64,000 bases of DNA from Toxonevra muliebris (taxonomy: Eukaryota; Arthropoda; Insecta; Diptera; Pallopteridae): contig OY829329.1 in NCBI GenBank assembly GCA_963691655.1, positions 65,342,852 to 65,406,851 on the forward strand, written 5' to 3'. Below are positions 23,800 to 36,578 of the stretch, piece after piece (positions within the stretch are counted from its first letter, which is position 1; the number at the start of each line of letters is the position of its first letter). The notes under the pieces were generated by a model. The model was given only the letters and a program-made list of their open reading frames with translations, made no database searches and was not told where the DNA came from. Position numbers and translations under genes: made by a program.

Positions 23800-25815
23800 A
23801 CTTCTCTCCCACTCTCTTCACGGGACTACCTCTAGGTATTAATTCGCGGGGAAGGATTAGCGTTGGGCCGCATCTTTCGTGATTGCCTTCTTCATTTGCG
23901 ATGTTGCGTATTATGCGATCGGTTTTACGCGCGCCTCTGCGTTTTTCAGTTTACTGATTATGTTAGCAGCAACCATACAGCTAATCAGAAGCGACAAAGG
24001 TCGACTGAGAAGGCTGCTCATCCTGCCCGTTAGGACACCAAAAAACCAAGCCTGGCAACTCCAAAGTCGATACTTAATCGGCCTTTTAATGAGGTTGCAA
24101 AATATGGTCTTATCTGGGCCAGTGTCGGCTCCAGCAACAGTCGTCGCTGTTCGTCGTCCCCAGACAACTGGAGGTTGGTACAGGCGGCGCTTCGCAATGT
24201 CTACAAAGACGTTGTCATGGCGAATCCAGGCCCATCGCCCAAAATGCCGAGTTGCCAGTTGGTATTAAGGCCATATAAAGTTGGTAGCTGATCAGCGTTC
24301 TGCGGATCTTTACAAGCTTACCATTGCTAAGTTGGGAGAGGTATGGCCAGGAGCAAAGCTTTCTGCTGTAACTAAAGACCAGATCCCCCATCGAGCACGT
24401 TCCAAAGCATGGATTCCGGCTGAGCTCTCTGGACCACTATGGACAATAGACGGACTAGACAGCTACTCAACCTCAGCAGAAACTCCATCAGCATTACGAC
24501 TTCGGTGCTCACGGGACACTGCATAATGGGGAGACATGCTGCACGACTAGGACTGCCATTCAATGACTTCTGTCGGGGCTGCGGCTCTGAGGAGGAGGAA
24601 GAAACAGTCCTCCATTTCAAGTGCGAATGCCCATCCCTGGCCAGGAGGAGACTAAAACTCCTGGGCTCACCTTTCTTCACTAGTTTTTCAGAGCTATCAT
24701 CCATAAATATTAAGGACAGATTCATTATGGAATCCTTATAGTTCTCCACTCCGTAAATGGGAGAATCGCGCCTATTTATGTGCTTAAGTATGCTTTCTAG
24801 TAGAATGCTGTCACTCCAACCTAACCTAACCTAGCAGCAACCATGGCTGCTGTTCTCCACTTTTCTATGGTGTCGCACATTTGTGACGTTAGGTTAGTCA
24901 CCGTTAGGCCTTTCTCCAAATACTCTCTCCAAGTCCACTCTTTCACTTTTGAAACACTCTTTCACTTTTGGACAGTAGAAGAAGATGTGCTTTGACCTTT
25001 CGAGCTCGTCAGAGCCGCTCGGACAATACGGGTCTACTTCAAGTCTGAAGCGTTGTAGAAACTGCTTAAAGCGTCCATGTCCGCTGAGAAACAGCGTGAT
25101 GTTAAAGCCCATTTCTCCGTAATTGCGCTGGGACCACTTTGCTATGTCCGGGCTTAGGTCAAAGGTGCAGCGGCCTTTTTTAGACAGACCTTCTTTGCCA
25201 TTCCATTATAGTGCGATGTCTCTCTTCCTCTTTTTGCGCATTTGATGGTCTTGATTGGTAAAAAGCCTTTATTTCGCATGCCAGCAAGTCAATTGAGACC
25301 TGACAATAACACATATAGCTTCTCCTGAAACCGTACGATATACGATAGCTACTCTTATAGTACTAAGCTTGTACGTTGCATGAATGAATTTTCACATCAG
25401 ACCATATGAGTTCTGCATATAGCATCATCGAACTGGTTCCTTTTGACAGCTGTTGCCGCCTGCCTTCTCGTGAGCCATCGTTATTCCGCATAATACGTGT
25501 TAATGGTTCGTTTATTACTGACGGCTAGCAGGTGTTCCTTAAAAGTCATCGAAGAGTGTACAAGTACTTCTAGGTACTCAAAGTGTGGCTGCGCGGTGAC
25601 CTGGTCATATTTGACTGTACTAAGTATTTCTTCGCGCACTTTCTTCGTACTCAGTAGCACGCCCTCAGTCTTCTGATTAGCCAGTTCAAGTTTTGCGTCA
25701 TTCACCTATTCCCTTACCATCTCAATTGCGTCGTTCCATATCGCCTGCAAGGAGTCTAGGTGTTTGGCAACTGCTACTAATGCGATGTCATCAACGTAGC
25801 CGAAATGTCCGAAAG
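23800..25815 (-). mobile_element. R1-like LINE, split by a second LINE
   Basis: Minus-strand, 5'-truncated R1-type element. The right end holds reverse transcriptase motif C as GYVDDIALV (YVDD rather than YADD), then LELANQKTEGVLLSTKKVRE. Toward the left come MGFNITLFLSGHGRFKQFLQ and a C-terminal knuckle with SKHIFFYCPKV. ORF2 ends at TAA 23911-23913 after VAANIISKLKNAEARVKPIA. The coding sequence stops at 24845 and resumes at 23976, because 23977-24831 is a later LINE insertion. Its 3' UTR is recognisably related to that of the R1-like copy at 51.5 kb. Confidence 0.8.
23977..24831 (+). mobile_element. LINE nested in the R1-like element, 13-bp target duplication
   Basis: Plus-strand jockey-type ORF2 C-terminus: TSVLTGHCIMGRHAARLGLP, then CRGCGSEEEEETVLHFKCEC, ending FIMESL with TAG near 24739. 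The 3' UTR ends CACTCCAACCTAACCTAACC. Upstream frames are broken by shifts and stops. The perfect 13-bp repeat TAGCAGCAACCAT lies at 23964-23976 and 24832-24844; removing the insert rejoins the minus-strand R1-like reading frame. Confidence 0.92.
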
Positions 25816-25889
25816 ACCAAAATATCCTTATAGTTATCCTTAAATAGGGGGTTTCGTTTCGTACAGATATGTGCATATGGATCAATAGC

Positions 25890-26222
25890 TAATCAAAAGT
25901 TAGGTTAGGTTATGGCGGCGGCATTAATGCCTCACATAGACTCAAAAGTCCTACCGCATGCGTCTGTCTGACTCTATTTCGTAATTTCTGGACTTAAGTC
26001 CATTGTTACTGCATTGGTCGTATTTGCGAAACTCAGTAAATCTTTTAAGGGACTTTCTCCCAAATTGTGTAAAAAACTGATAAAGGCATTGCCACAAATT
26101 TTCAACCTGCATCTTACAAAGACCGAGTCGCTGGCTCAACTTAAATTGCACTTAAAATCGAAAAGGGTCTGGCCCGACTCATGTGCATCACCAAGGATTA
26201 AAAATATGTAAATTCTTTGCAG
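25890..26222 (-). mobile_element. retroelement 3' tail fragment
   Basis: The minus strand ends ...CCGCCGCCATAACCTAACCTAAC at about 25896, the AACCT tail type seen on other LINEs and SINEs here. The body upstream (to about 26200) has an open minus-strand frame of 66 codons without a motif I recognise. The element class is uncertain. Confidence 0.45.
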
Positions 26223-26650
26223 GATTAGATTAGATCAAATTATTGCAGAAGGTAAGCCGATATGTTCCTTGATCACTCCGGCCAGCTTTTGCTATCTTTT
26301 TTCATTAAAGAAATAGAATTTGCAGTGCCACTATACTTTGTGAAATTGTTTAGTATCTTTTCAGAAGAGGTAATCGTTTGTAGAAAAGTATTCCCTAAGA
26401 AAACAAATCGGGTCTTTTCTCATAAGACCTTCACAGTGACCCAAGATGTGCTCTGCTATATCTTCGTCTTTGCCACATATTTGATATGTATATATAATAA
26501 GCCCAGAGTATTTTTTACCTTGGAATGCCCTGTGAGAAAACCTAAAGCATTCAGGTAAGTCAGACGTTTTATTCTACGTATGTGTATAATATTTGGAACG
26601 GGTCTTTTAAAATAATAAAAATTAAAAAGACATTGAAAACTTATCATATT
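26223..26650 (-). mobile_element. LINE F 3' fragment, ORF2 knuckle
   Basis: Minus strand: LNALGFLTGHSKVKNTLGLL followed, after a frame change, by YQICGKDEDIAEHILGHCEG, a clear CGK-x-E...H-x4-C knuckle of a jockey/I-type ORF2. The tail reads GATCTAATCTAATCC at 26223-26236, a pentamer-like tail different from AACCT. It is dead and 5'-truncated. Confidence 0.7.
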
Positions 26651-26776
26651 CAATCCTGCCTGGTTTCAAACCGAACATGCCGTGTAGTAAGATTTTTAAT
26701 TTTCCGACAGTGACGAAAATCGAACCCAGGCACCCTGCGTAGCTGTCTAGCATTTACACCATGATAACCACTATCC
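26620..26776 (-). mobile_element. tRNA-derived SINE head and body, second family
   Basis: On the minus strand, GGATAGTGGTTATCATGGTG starts an A-box-like segment and GGGTTCGATTTTCG is a good B box about 45 bases later, the spacing of an internal RNA polymerase III promoter. No acceptor stem closes it, so it is not a functional tRNA gene. The head differs from the tRNA-Glu-type SINEs at 47 and 61 kb. The left boundary is uncertain. Confidence 0.55.
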
Positions 26777-29244
26777 TTCCTCCTTTACCTGTTATATCGT
26801 ATAATATGTATACACGCTGTCCTTTCTGTAATGCCGAAAAAGGCATTGCGACTGCTTTTCAAATTGAAACACAACAGACTTGTTGAATTTCTCAACTGTA
26901 TTTGATGAGAGCTCAGTAGAGTTTGAACAGGACAATCAAGCAATTTGCAAATTGCTGCTTCATCAATGATGATGGCGATTATTACCAATGTAAATGTTTT
27001 CATTTAATATTTCCTAGTATTTTGAATATAAATTGCTTGCCCAATAGACAAGCAATGCAGGCAGACAGACTGACAGACAGACAGATAGACAGAGAAAGAG
27101 AGAGAGAGGGATAGATAGAGACAAATGAAAACACATTACTACATAAATAGGCAGACATTTATACTTGAGGCAAAAATTTTCTTCTTTTTGATAAATTATT
27201 TTCTACAGCCAGCAACATTTCTTCAATGCAGCCTGCTCTTCTTCAATGCTTTGTTACTTCTTTTTCTTAAGCTTAAAAGCGTCGCGCGTTTACTTTTTGT
27301 TAGGTGCTTCTCTTTGTAGGTATTTATTGATGCTATACTATGTTACTTAATTTTTTATGTTTTTTTTTTTTTTGGTTTCAATAACCCTCAAGGAGAAGGA
27401 TGAAAAGTGCTGGTTGAGTTACTGATGATGGTAGAATAAAGTAAGAAATGTCTATCGAAATGAAGCCAAATATGTTGCCAACTAGCTCTTCTTTCAGCAA
27501 TTCAGACCATGGCAGAAATTGATGGCAAACAAAATCAATTTCACCGCAATTTTGAATAATGTACGGAATTTGTTTTCACAAATGTTTGCAATGAAATCGT
27601 TTCATTTTCTTTAATAGCATCAGTGATAGGTTTGAGTTATTGAATGGAACTTTTAGCAATTGCTGCATTTATTCATTCATTCATTGCATTGCATTGCATT
27701 GGATTGAATTGAATTGAATTGAGAAGCTTGAACTGACAAAATTTTCATACATATTTTAAAGTATGAAAGAAAGAAAGAAATCTATTTTATCTCGATACCT
27801 ACACATTTCTCAGCTCATTTTGTAAGCCTTTTTCTTTATTGTACATTACCACCTTAAATCCAGCAAACTAATCCAGAAATAATAATTGACTTTAAGCTAA
27901 AGCTTTAACTCTTGTACATTTTTTGGTGCTACGCTGTAATCTTGAAAAACGAAATGATTTTTTTGTTCGCTTATTTCCCAAATGAAAATCCCAGCTAAGG
28001 CTAAGGCATTCATGTCGTGTGTGTTTGTTTTCTCAGCTCATATTCACCACAAAACATACAAAGAAACAAAGGACAAAAAAAAAAAAAAAAAAAAAAAACG
28101 TCGCTTTTATTGTCCTTTTACCCCCAGATCGCATATCAAACCCGTTTCATGAGCCTTTAGGGAGCAAAACGACGAGTCGTCGAGATGAGCTGAGTTAAGG
28201 TGAGTGAATGAGTGTTGTTGGGAGTTGAAAGTAGCGTTCCCGACAGGTGTAACAGTTGTTGTTTGTGTGTGCTTCCAAAAAAAAAAAAAAAAAACAATCG
28301 CAAAATATAAAACAAAAACCCAAAAATGAGACAAAAAGGTCAAAATTATTTACACTCTAACTAGCTATGGCGACAACAACAATGAAAACAATAGCAACAA
28401 CAGAGAAAAAAAAACTTTAACAACAACCACTTTGGGATATGCGGATGGATTTAGTTGCGTATGTTATTGGCCTCAAAGCTGGGTAAATAGGATTTAAATC
28501 CCTGCACAAGAGTGCTTTGTTGTTGTTGTTATTTTTTGTTGTTGTTGCTGTTTTTGTTACTAACACACATATAATGATAACAGCATATGTACATATATGT
28601 ATGTAATTTATAAATATGTAGATACCACTATAGTTTTATATACAGTCTGTTATAAAATAACAGTGCCAGTTTTCTAATTATTCAGCACTAGCTTTTGGTG
28701 TTCAGCGTTTCAGTACTTTCTCTTTCTTAGCTAGTTTTATTTAGCAGCTTCAATAAAAGGACCATTTCAAAACAGCTACAATTTCTCGGATAGCAAGCCT
28801 TTGATTTTTAATGAAATGAAAACAAGAAATGCTATCTACAAAAAATAGATGCTCAAACTAATGAAACAAACTGAAACCAATTCTCATCTAAGCATTTCGA
28901 TCTTTCAATAAAATATCGATAGATATTGATTATGATTACTTGGAAATGATTATAGCACTATCTCTTGATGCCTTTTAACCCCTTGTGTGCCATAAGGCAA
29001 CAATAAACTTCTATCTGCTGTTTTGTGTTTTAGCTGGTGCGACTGTTTACTCTGTGGTGCTGCTTCTACCAATGCTATGGACCTCCAATTTGTTGTTGTT
29101 GGTCTTCAAACTGTAAACGAACTTCGGCCATCGTTTCGTTTCTTCACGGAGTCATATCCACCGTTATTTTTTTTACTAATAGCTCCTCCAACAACAGAAA
29201 CGGGAATTCGATTAAGGCTATCGTCTCCAATTTGTTGCGATTGA
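26777..29244. other. spacer, no gene seen
   Basis: Contains GACA/GATA runs near 27060-27120, long poly-A at 28074-28098 and 28278-28294, and GTT repeats near 28520. The segment 29020-29244, next to the satellite, is less AT-rich but has no family I recognise. Confidence 0.5.
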
Positions 29245-30633
29245 TTAGAGTTAGAACACAGTCCAAGTTGGGACACGATCCGAGTTGAAACACGATTTGA
29301 GTCGGACCATGCCCTCAGTTAGAACAAGGTCTCGGTCTGAATACGATTTGAGTTGGACCATGCTCTCAATTTGAACACGGTCTGAGTTTGAACAAAATCT
29401 GAATTTGAATAAAGTTTGAGTTGTTTGAATAAGATGTGAAGTTGAACGCAGTTATAATTAAAATGCGGTCTGAGTTGGAAAACAATCTGAGTTGGAGCAT
29501 AATCTGTGTTGGAACACGATCTGAGTTGGTACACGATCTGAGTTGGAACGCAATCTGAGTTGGAAAACAGTCTGAGTAGGAATATGGACTGACTTGGAAC
29601 TCCGTCTGAGTTGGAACATGGTCTGAGTTGGAACAAGGTCTGAGTTGGAACAAGATCTGAGTTGGAACTATGTCTGAGTTGGAACACAGTCTCAGTTGAA
29701 ACACAGTTTGAATTGGAGCGGGGATTGAGTTGGAACAAGGTCTGAGTTGGAACGCAGTCTGAGTTGGAACACGGTCTGAGTTGGAACACAGTCTTAGCTG
29801 GAACACAGTCTAAGTTGGAACATAATCTGTGTTGGTACAAGGTTTGAGTTGGAGCGCGGACTGAGTTGGAACAAGGTCTGAGTTGGAACTCCATCTGAGT
29901 TGGAACACAGTCTGAGTTGAAACACAGTTTCAGTTGAAACACAGTTTCAGTTGAAACACAGTTTGAGTTGGAGCGGGGACTGAGTTGGAACAAGCTCTGA
30001 GTTGGAACGCAACCTGAGTTGGAACGCAACCTGAGTTGGAACGCAACCTGAGTTGGAACACAGTCTCAGTTGAAACACAGTTTGAGTTGGAGCGCGGACT
30101 GAGTTGGAACAAGGTCTGAGTTGGAACTCCATCTGAGTTGGAACACAGTCTGAGTTGAAACACAGTTTCAGTTGAAACACAGTTTCAGTTGAAACACAGT
30201 TTGAGTTGGAGCGGGGACTGAGTTGGAACAAGCTCTGAGTTGGAACGCAACCTGAGTTGGAACGCAACCTGAGTTGGAACGCAACCTGAGTTGGAACACA
30301 GTCTCAGTTGAAACACAGTTTGAGTTGGAGCGCGGACTGAGTTGGAACAAGGTCTGAGTTGGAACTACGTCTGAGTTAGAACACGGTCTGAGCTGAAATA
30401 CAGTCTGAGTTTGAAAGGAGTCTGAATGCGAACACGGCCTGAGGTCTGAATTGGAACAGGGTCCAAGATGGAACATGGTTTGAGTTGGAACACAGTTTAA
30501 GTTGGAACATATACGGTATTGGAACAAGATCTGAGCTGGAACACAGTCTGAGTAAGAACACATTCAGAGTTGAAGCGCTGTTTGAATTAGAACACTGTCT
30601 GAATTGGAATACTGACTCAGTTGGAACAAAGCT
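29245..30633. repeat. 17-bp satellite, ~80 units, with a 238-bp higher-order repeat
   Basis: Units follow GTCTGAGTTGGAACACA. The block at 29883 recurs at 30121, an exact offset of 238 bp = 14 units, so part of the array was duplicated as a 14-mer. Because 17 is not a multiple of three and the unit has no stop on the minus strand, all three minus frames stay open and give a 17-residue periodic peptide (QLRPCSNSDCVPTQTLF-like). These are repeat artefacts. Confidence 0.95.
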
Positions 30634-32950
30634 CATTCATCAAAACCTTTTGCAGCTCTATCATACTTATAATAAAATCGTTTGCATGGCACTATAATAT
30701 ACTAACAAACTGTATATGTATATATATAGTGTATGAGTATTAGTGTGTTTAAATTTAGTTGACATTTTTTTACCTCTTGCACTAAATGAGTATTTTCACT
30801 TTGTTGTCAATCTTTTTTATACATTCTTGTTTAATTTTAACTTTAATTTTTGTTGCATATGCATTATACCTACATACATATACATACATATATATTTGTA
30901 AACTTGTTGATAGATTAAAGTGTTTTTAAATACAATGTTTGTAAAATATTTTAACACCAACATTTTCAGCACAAATTCTACCAATATAAAGTTTAATCGC
31001 TTCATTTTTTCTGTTTATTTTAATTTTTTTTAAACCAGAAAATAAATTTTTAATAAATTTTACATTACATACAAACATGGTTCAGAGAAATTACTTTGGA
31101 TTTACAAAAACACATAAATAAATCATATTTGTATATTAATTAGTTTCAATTACAGTAAGCTCACAAAAAATAAGAATCTAAAAGCCGATTATAAAAAATA
31201 CTAAAAATGCTTTTAAAACTTGAAATTTAACGATTACGAAATTGAGAGAATTATGTTACTACATCTTTCTAAAATGTTCATTATTTTTTTATTAAAAAAT
31301 TAATTTATCTTAAAAATGTAATCTTTTGAACTGGAATTATTGTTTGTTTATTCATTCTTTAATTTAAACATTAAGTACTTTTGAAGCTAACGCTAACAAA
31401 ATAATAAGTAAAATAAACTAACAGCAATAGTCAAATCCATTGGTCGCTTTTTTCATTTTTTTCACGTTTTTTAAGTGATATGAACTTCTTTCATTTTCCC
31501 ACAGATCATCATAACATTTCATGTTATGCTAAAAGTGGCACCCTGCCGCCTGTTCACGCCCACTTTTCTACTAAAACACTGCCGCCTGTTTGTCTGCTTT
31601 TAACTTTAGCTTATGATGTTGTGCCTGATGTTGCGATAATAGTACGGAAAACAGGAAAACTCTTTGAAAAGCAAAACAAAACAACAACAGAAAAAATAAA
31701 CTGAAAAGCTAACAATAAAACAATTCAAACGAAATGAAAGAACATCTCCAAAGCCATAGAGCATAAGCGAACAAACATGAATTGTGAAAAGTACTCGACA
31801 CTACTCCCAGTTATAAAAACAAAAAAAAAGAACTATAAAACAATTGCTGTAAAAATGCCACTACTTGCGAATTGTGGTATTGTATTTCCGCGCGTCTCCC
31901 GAGACACTTGCTGGCTTGGCTTGACTCTTTTTCTTCTGGCTGGCTGGCTGACTGACTGGTTGGTTAAAGTCTCCGTCTCACATAATGAAAAATCACGACG
32001 TGGTTGCGCACGCCATGACACCGGAAGTAATGTACAAATTTCAATGAATAAAACGAAATAACTTTGAATTCTTGCGCGCTGACATTAATGAGAGAAGCGA
32101 TGCTCGTTGTGATTGTCATTTTGGACTCGTGATGAAACATTAGTGATTGTTATTGTAGGAGTGAAATATGGTAATGGATAAAGTGCCTTTTCTTTTCTTT
32201 TTTTTTTTGGAAAGGGGAGGGAGAAAAAATTATAATGCGTAGTAGTAGTGATTGACCTGATTTCGTGATAAAATGTTGTACATTTTTTTTTTTTGGAAAT
32301 AAATATTTATGTAGGAAAGGAATATATGGAAATCATTTTTTCATATTATTTTAATGAGTTTTTGCTTTTAATCATAAGAAATGAGTGTTTATGAATTGTT
32401 AAATATGTTTAGCAAACAAATTGGTTATGTACAGTGTGTAAGAAAAATAATGAACTAGAAAGTTTTTTTCAGTGTACTAAGCACTTGTGTCGATAACGGT
32501 TAATTTTTATCTTTAGATTGTTCTCAATTTGGCGTTGTTATAATTTCCTCAATCAATAACGAGTTTTCGAATTAATAATATCATTTTGCAAAAAATGCCA
32601 AAGTTAAGAAGAGATTTAAAGTTCATCTTCATGTTCTCCTTCCTACATTCTCTAAACTTTTCTTCCATTTTCTTCTTCTTTATTTTATCCTTTTCCTCTT
32701 CTTACCTTTTCCTTTTTCCTTCTCTCTCTTCCCTTCTCTCTCTCTTTGCTTCAGTCTCTTCCCTTCTCCCTCTTCCCTTCTCTCTCTTCCGTTCTCTCTC
32801 TTCTCTTCTCTCTCTTCCCTTCTCCCTCCTCCACTATTCTACATCTACTCTTCTTTTCCCTCCACATACTTTTCATCGCCTTTCTACTTTTTGCAGCTCT
32901 ACTTTTTGCAGCAGGAAAATTATTTTATTACGCATTAAAATTATAGAAAA
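30634..32950. other. spacer with a polypyrimidine block
   Basis: AT-rich. 32620-32850 is a strongly strand-asymmetric CT tract with a 14-15 bp tandem unit (CTTCCCTTCTCTCT). 31900-31970 has GGCTGGCTGACTGACTGG-type short repeats. No coding sequence recognised. Confidence 0.55.
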
Positions 32951-34045
32951 CTAGCTGACCCTGACTCATATTAAAGACCATTCTTGAAAATATAACTAAC
33001 ACAACAATTATTTAAAAATTTGAACCATTTTGATATTTATTATAAATATAGCATTTGTTTCAGCGCCACCTAACAGATTTTTAGATAGCTAGGTAGGGTC
33101 TAAAGATATTTCTGAAAGTAGTAGAAATAGTAGTAGAAAAAGGAATGGAAAAAGTAGTAGAAAATAGCAGTAAAAAAGTAGAAGAAAATAGTAGTGGAAA
33201 AAGTAGTAAGAAAAATAATAGAAAATAATATTAAAAGTTGTTGTAAAAAAGTTGAAAAAAGGTAGCAGAAAAAGTATTGTAGTAGAAAAATAGTTAAACA
33301 TAGTAGTACAAAAATTGAAAAAATGGGATAGAAAGAGTGATAGAAATAATAATAAAACATATTAGTAGAAAAAGTTGTAAAAAGTAGTAAAAAATAGTAG
33401 TAAAAAAATATTAGAATGTAGTGGTACAAAATAAAGAAAAATTGTAGAAAATATGTATTAAAATAGTAGTAGAAAAAAAGTAGTAAAATAGTAGTAGAAA
33501 ATATTAGTTTAAAAAGTAGTAGAAAATTATTAATTGACAAAATAACAGAAAATAAAAAGAAATTGTAGAAAACAAGTAGTAGAAAATAGTAATAGAAATA
33601 GTAGTAGAAATAGTAGTTGAAAATAAAAGTGGTACCACACCCACTAATCCAGCAAACTGAAATAATTTGAATTTTAGTACCGTACCATAAATGCCTCCTA
33701 AAATATCTCATAATGGAAATTCAGGTTATATGAAAGGTGCCACACCCCTTTTCTCAATCCCACCCATATTTTTGTTGCAGCATGGCATTGTCTATTCTCG
33801 TTATTGTATCAAATTTCTGTACTGTGCTATAAATGGTTCTTGAGATATACCCAAAAAACTATTAGGATTGTATGGGAGGTGCCACGCCCACTTTCCTAAA
33901 AGTCATTATGAATATATATCTTTCATCTTCTCGCCCGAGAAAATATATTCTGGAAATATGACTTCAATCGGCCAAGTCGTTCAGAGGTTACACGCTTACA
34001 TACACACAAAACTCTTCGATTTTATATATAAAGACTATACGAAAA
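32951..34045 (+). mobile_element. 'GGTGCCACGCCCAC' repeat family, near-complete copy
   Basis: Begins ACTAGCTGACCCTGACTC, runs through ACCATTCTTGAAAATATAAC and a GTAGTAGAAA expansion (33115-33625), then GTGGTACCACACCCAC, AAGGTGCCACACCCC, TTCTTGAGATATACCC, GGAGGTGCCACGCCCAC and TCAATCGGCCAAGTCGTTCA, and finishes near GATTTTATATATAAAGA. It parallels 20497-21975 block by block. No conserved ORF is seen, so I treat it as non-autonomous, class unassigned. Confidence 0.7.
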
Positions 34046-36578
34046 ATCACAAGGAATTTATGGAATCCTATTGCGAAAATTCCAACTTGGAATCATAAAG
34101 TAATGGAAGAAATTTAAATAAAAATTATGGGTAAAAAGAAGAAAATAAAAATTTGAGCTAAATCAATATGAAAACTATAGAAAAATTATGCAACTGCTTT
34201 TACACTCTAAGCTTTAGCATTTCCTTTTTAGTTTTTAGGAAAAATATTATTGAAATGAATTTCCCCATAAAATTGTTAGACTATGTCTTAAAAAATACAA
34301 AAAAAAAAAAGAAAATTGCAGAAAATTTCGGGAAAAAGTTCTTTAAAAAACAAAGAATGATAATAATAACAATAAATTTGGTTATAATCTTCTTCTGAAT
34401 GCCAAATGTAAAATATAGAATCATAGTTATTCCTTAGGTACATAATTCTCCAATGAGAAATAAATTATTTTTGGGTGATTTGTGTTGAAGAATTTTGCAT
34501 AATATTTAGAATATTGAATATTACAATCCATATTGATATAAATAATAATAATCTCCTTTTCAGGGGACAATAAAATCACAATTTTTATTTACAACAAAAA
34601 AAAAAAAATAAAATAAAAATAATATAAAAAATCTCCCTAAGATTATGGATTATCACGAATATTTCACACATTTCAAAAGCAAAATCCCTTGACGCCATGC
34701 GTAAAAAAATATGAAAAGAGACGACAATGAACAAATGTTTTAATTTTCCCTATGTTCTAAATTCATTCGTTGTTTTTTTTGTTTCAATGTATTTTAAATG
34801 AAAAAGAAACACATACACACAAAAAAAAAAAAAAAAAAAAAAAACCAAAATCTAAATCACCTTAAAGGACAAAAGGACAAAGTAAAATTTCTGGGATTAT
34901 ATGCATACATATACATACAGATATATGTGCAAAACAATAACACAAATATAAAAGCAAAATGAAGAATGAAACGCGGGTATACAATGAGCTGAGTGCGATA
35001 AAACATACATGGTATAAATACTAAATTATTACAAATGTGTATTAGTCTTATATACATACATATGTACAAATGTGTGCATAAATGTATGTGTATGTATAAA
35101 TGTATGTATGTGTGTATGTATTTCGAATGCCGTATGTGATTTTTGTAGACATTCGTATAAAGAAATGTTACACAATCTGCACAAGTTACACTTTGTGTCT
35201 GAGTCTGAGATATGAAGCAATGATGAGAAGAAAGTAGGATAAGAACTGCTGCTCTTGTTTTTTGGTTGCTTTTTGCTTTTTTTTGTTTTTTTTTGCAACC
35301 AACCACTGTTGTATGTTACTCAGAGAAACTACTTTACGATATATGATAAAAACAATGACAACAAAACACACACACACACACACTGTCAACTTCCGGGTTT
35401 ATTTTTCGTGTGTACGCTTTTTTTTTGTGTATGCTTTGAGCAGACAATCAGACAGGTAGTAGGCATCAGCTAAGTTAGGCAGGTAGACAGACACACAAAA
35501 ACATTCAGTCAAACAGATAAACAGACAAGTAGACATGTTGCAAACGACACAACTGAAACTAAATTATTTCCCTAAATAGAATTAAATAATCTGTAAGTTG
35601 TGACTGCTGCTGACTAGCATTACAGAATTGTGGAAAATGTGAGAAAGTAAGATCAGTGAAGAAAAATTTAATTTAATTTTTGGCGTGATTGCAAATATGG
35701 AATTTAAAGTGAAGTTCATGATTTTCATTTTTAACACCGATGATTTTTGGGTGAATTTTTAAAGAGGCTGGGAAAATTTTCTTCTAAAAATTAATAGCTT
35801 AATTTGTGATTTTAAAGTCTATTAAATAATAATAAAATTTATCCTCTTATTGATGCGGAATGATTTTCTGAAGTTGAGGAAAAGTAAATTAAATAAGTGT
35901 TACGTATACGACATGTTGGACACTGAAATTACAAATTACAAATTCCAAATTATGAATATCTAGCAATGAATTGAGCCGTTAAAGTCAATATTGTTTTGAG
36001 TTATCAGTTCTTTTATCATTATATAATAATAAAAATCAAGTTTTCATTGATTTTTAAACAAATTAAGTTGGCGAAAAAGAATTTGTAAAATGTTACGTAT
36101 ACGACATGTTGCACAAAAACTGCTCACTGATTTTAAATAATAAAAATTCTAAAAATTTACAAACTAAATTATATTTAAAGGCTCTCACTAGTTCTTTCTC
36201 GTTTTTCTAACTTAAACCTACCTACCTCTCTTATGTACGTTGGCAATCCTTTTACTCTTCTCAGTAATTCGTTTTTTTTTTTTGACAAACCAATTTTATA
36301 AAATTGTAAATAAAAATCTGATGAACTTTATTTTAGTTTAGTTAAATTTTTGGACCACATAAGAAAAACATTACAATTAAATAATATTTAAAAACATATA
36401 CATAACTTTTAAGCAATGAAAACCTCAAGAAAATATTGCAAAACAAAAAAAAAAAAAAAAATTTCTCAACTTTCTCATCTGAGAATTCTTTTCTGTTTAT
36501 TTATATTTTCGAATGAAGCAAAACAACAGCAATAACACAAATAAAGTTTCTAAAGAATTTTATGATAAAAAATTACTA
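34046..36578. other. spacer, no gene seen
   Basis: AT-rich with TATG/CATA microsatellites (34905-35120), poly-A at 34820-34843 and (CA)n at 35367. GTTACGTATACGACATGTTG occurs twice (about 35900 and 36094), a short dispersed duplicate. No coding block. Confidence 0.55.

Noticed and set aside
26702..26776. tRNA gene on the minus strand
   Set aside because: Good B box, but no acceptor pairing and a SINE-like body follows.
29319..30636. Long minus-strand ORFs (up to 236 codons) encoding QLRxCSNSDxVPTQ-type repeats
   Set aside because: They arise from a stop-free 17-bp satellite and are open in all three minus frames; there is no start context, splice site or non-repeat domain.
32586..32954. Plus ORF of 122 codons (Ser/Leu/Phe-rich)
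   Set aside because: It lies across a CT-rich simple repeat; no domain or splice evidence.
35029..35306. Overlapping minus ORFs with His/Thr/Ile repeats
   Set aside because: Translations of TATG/CATA microsatellite DNA.
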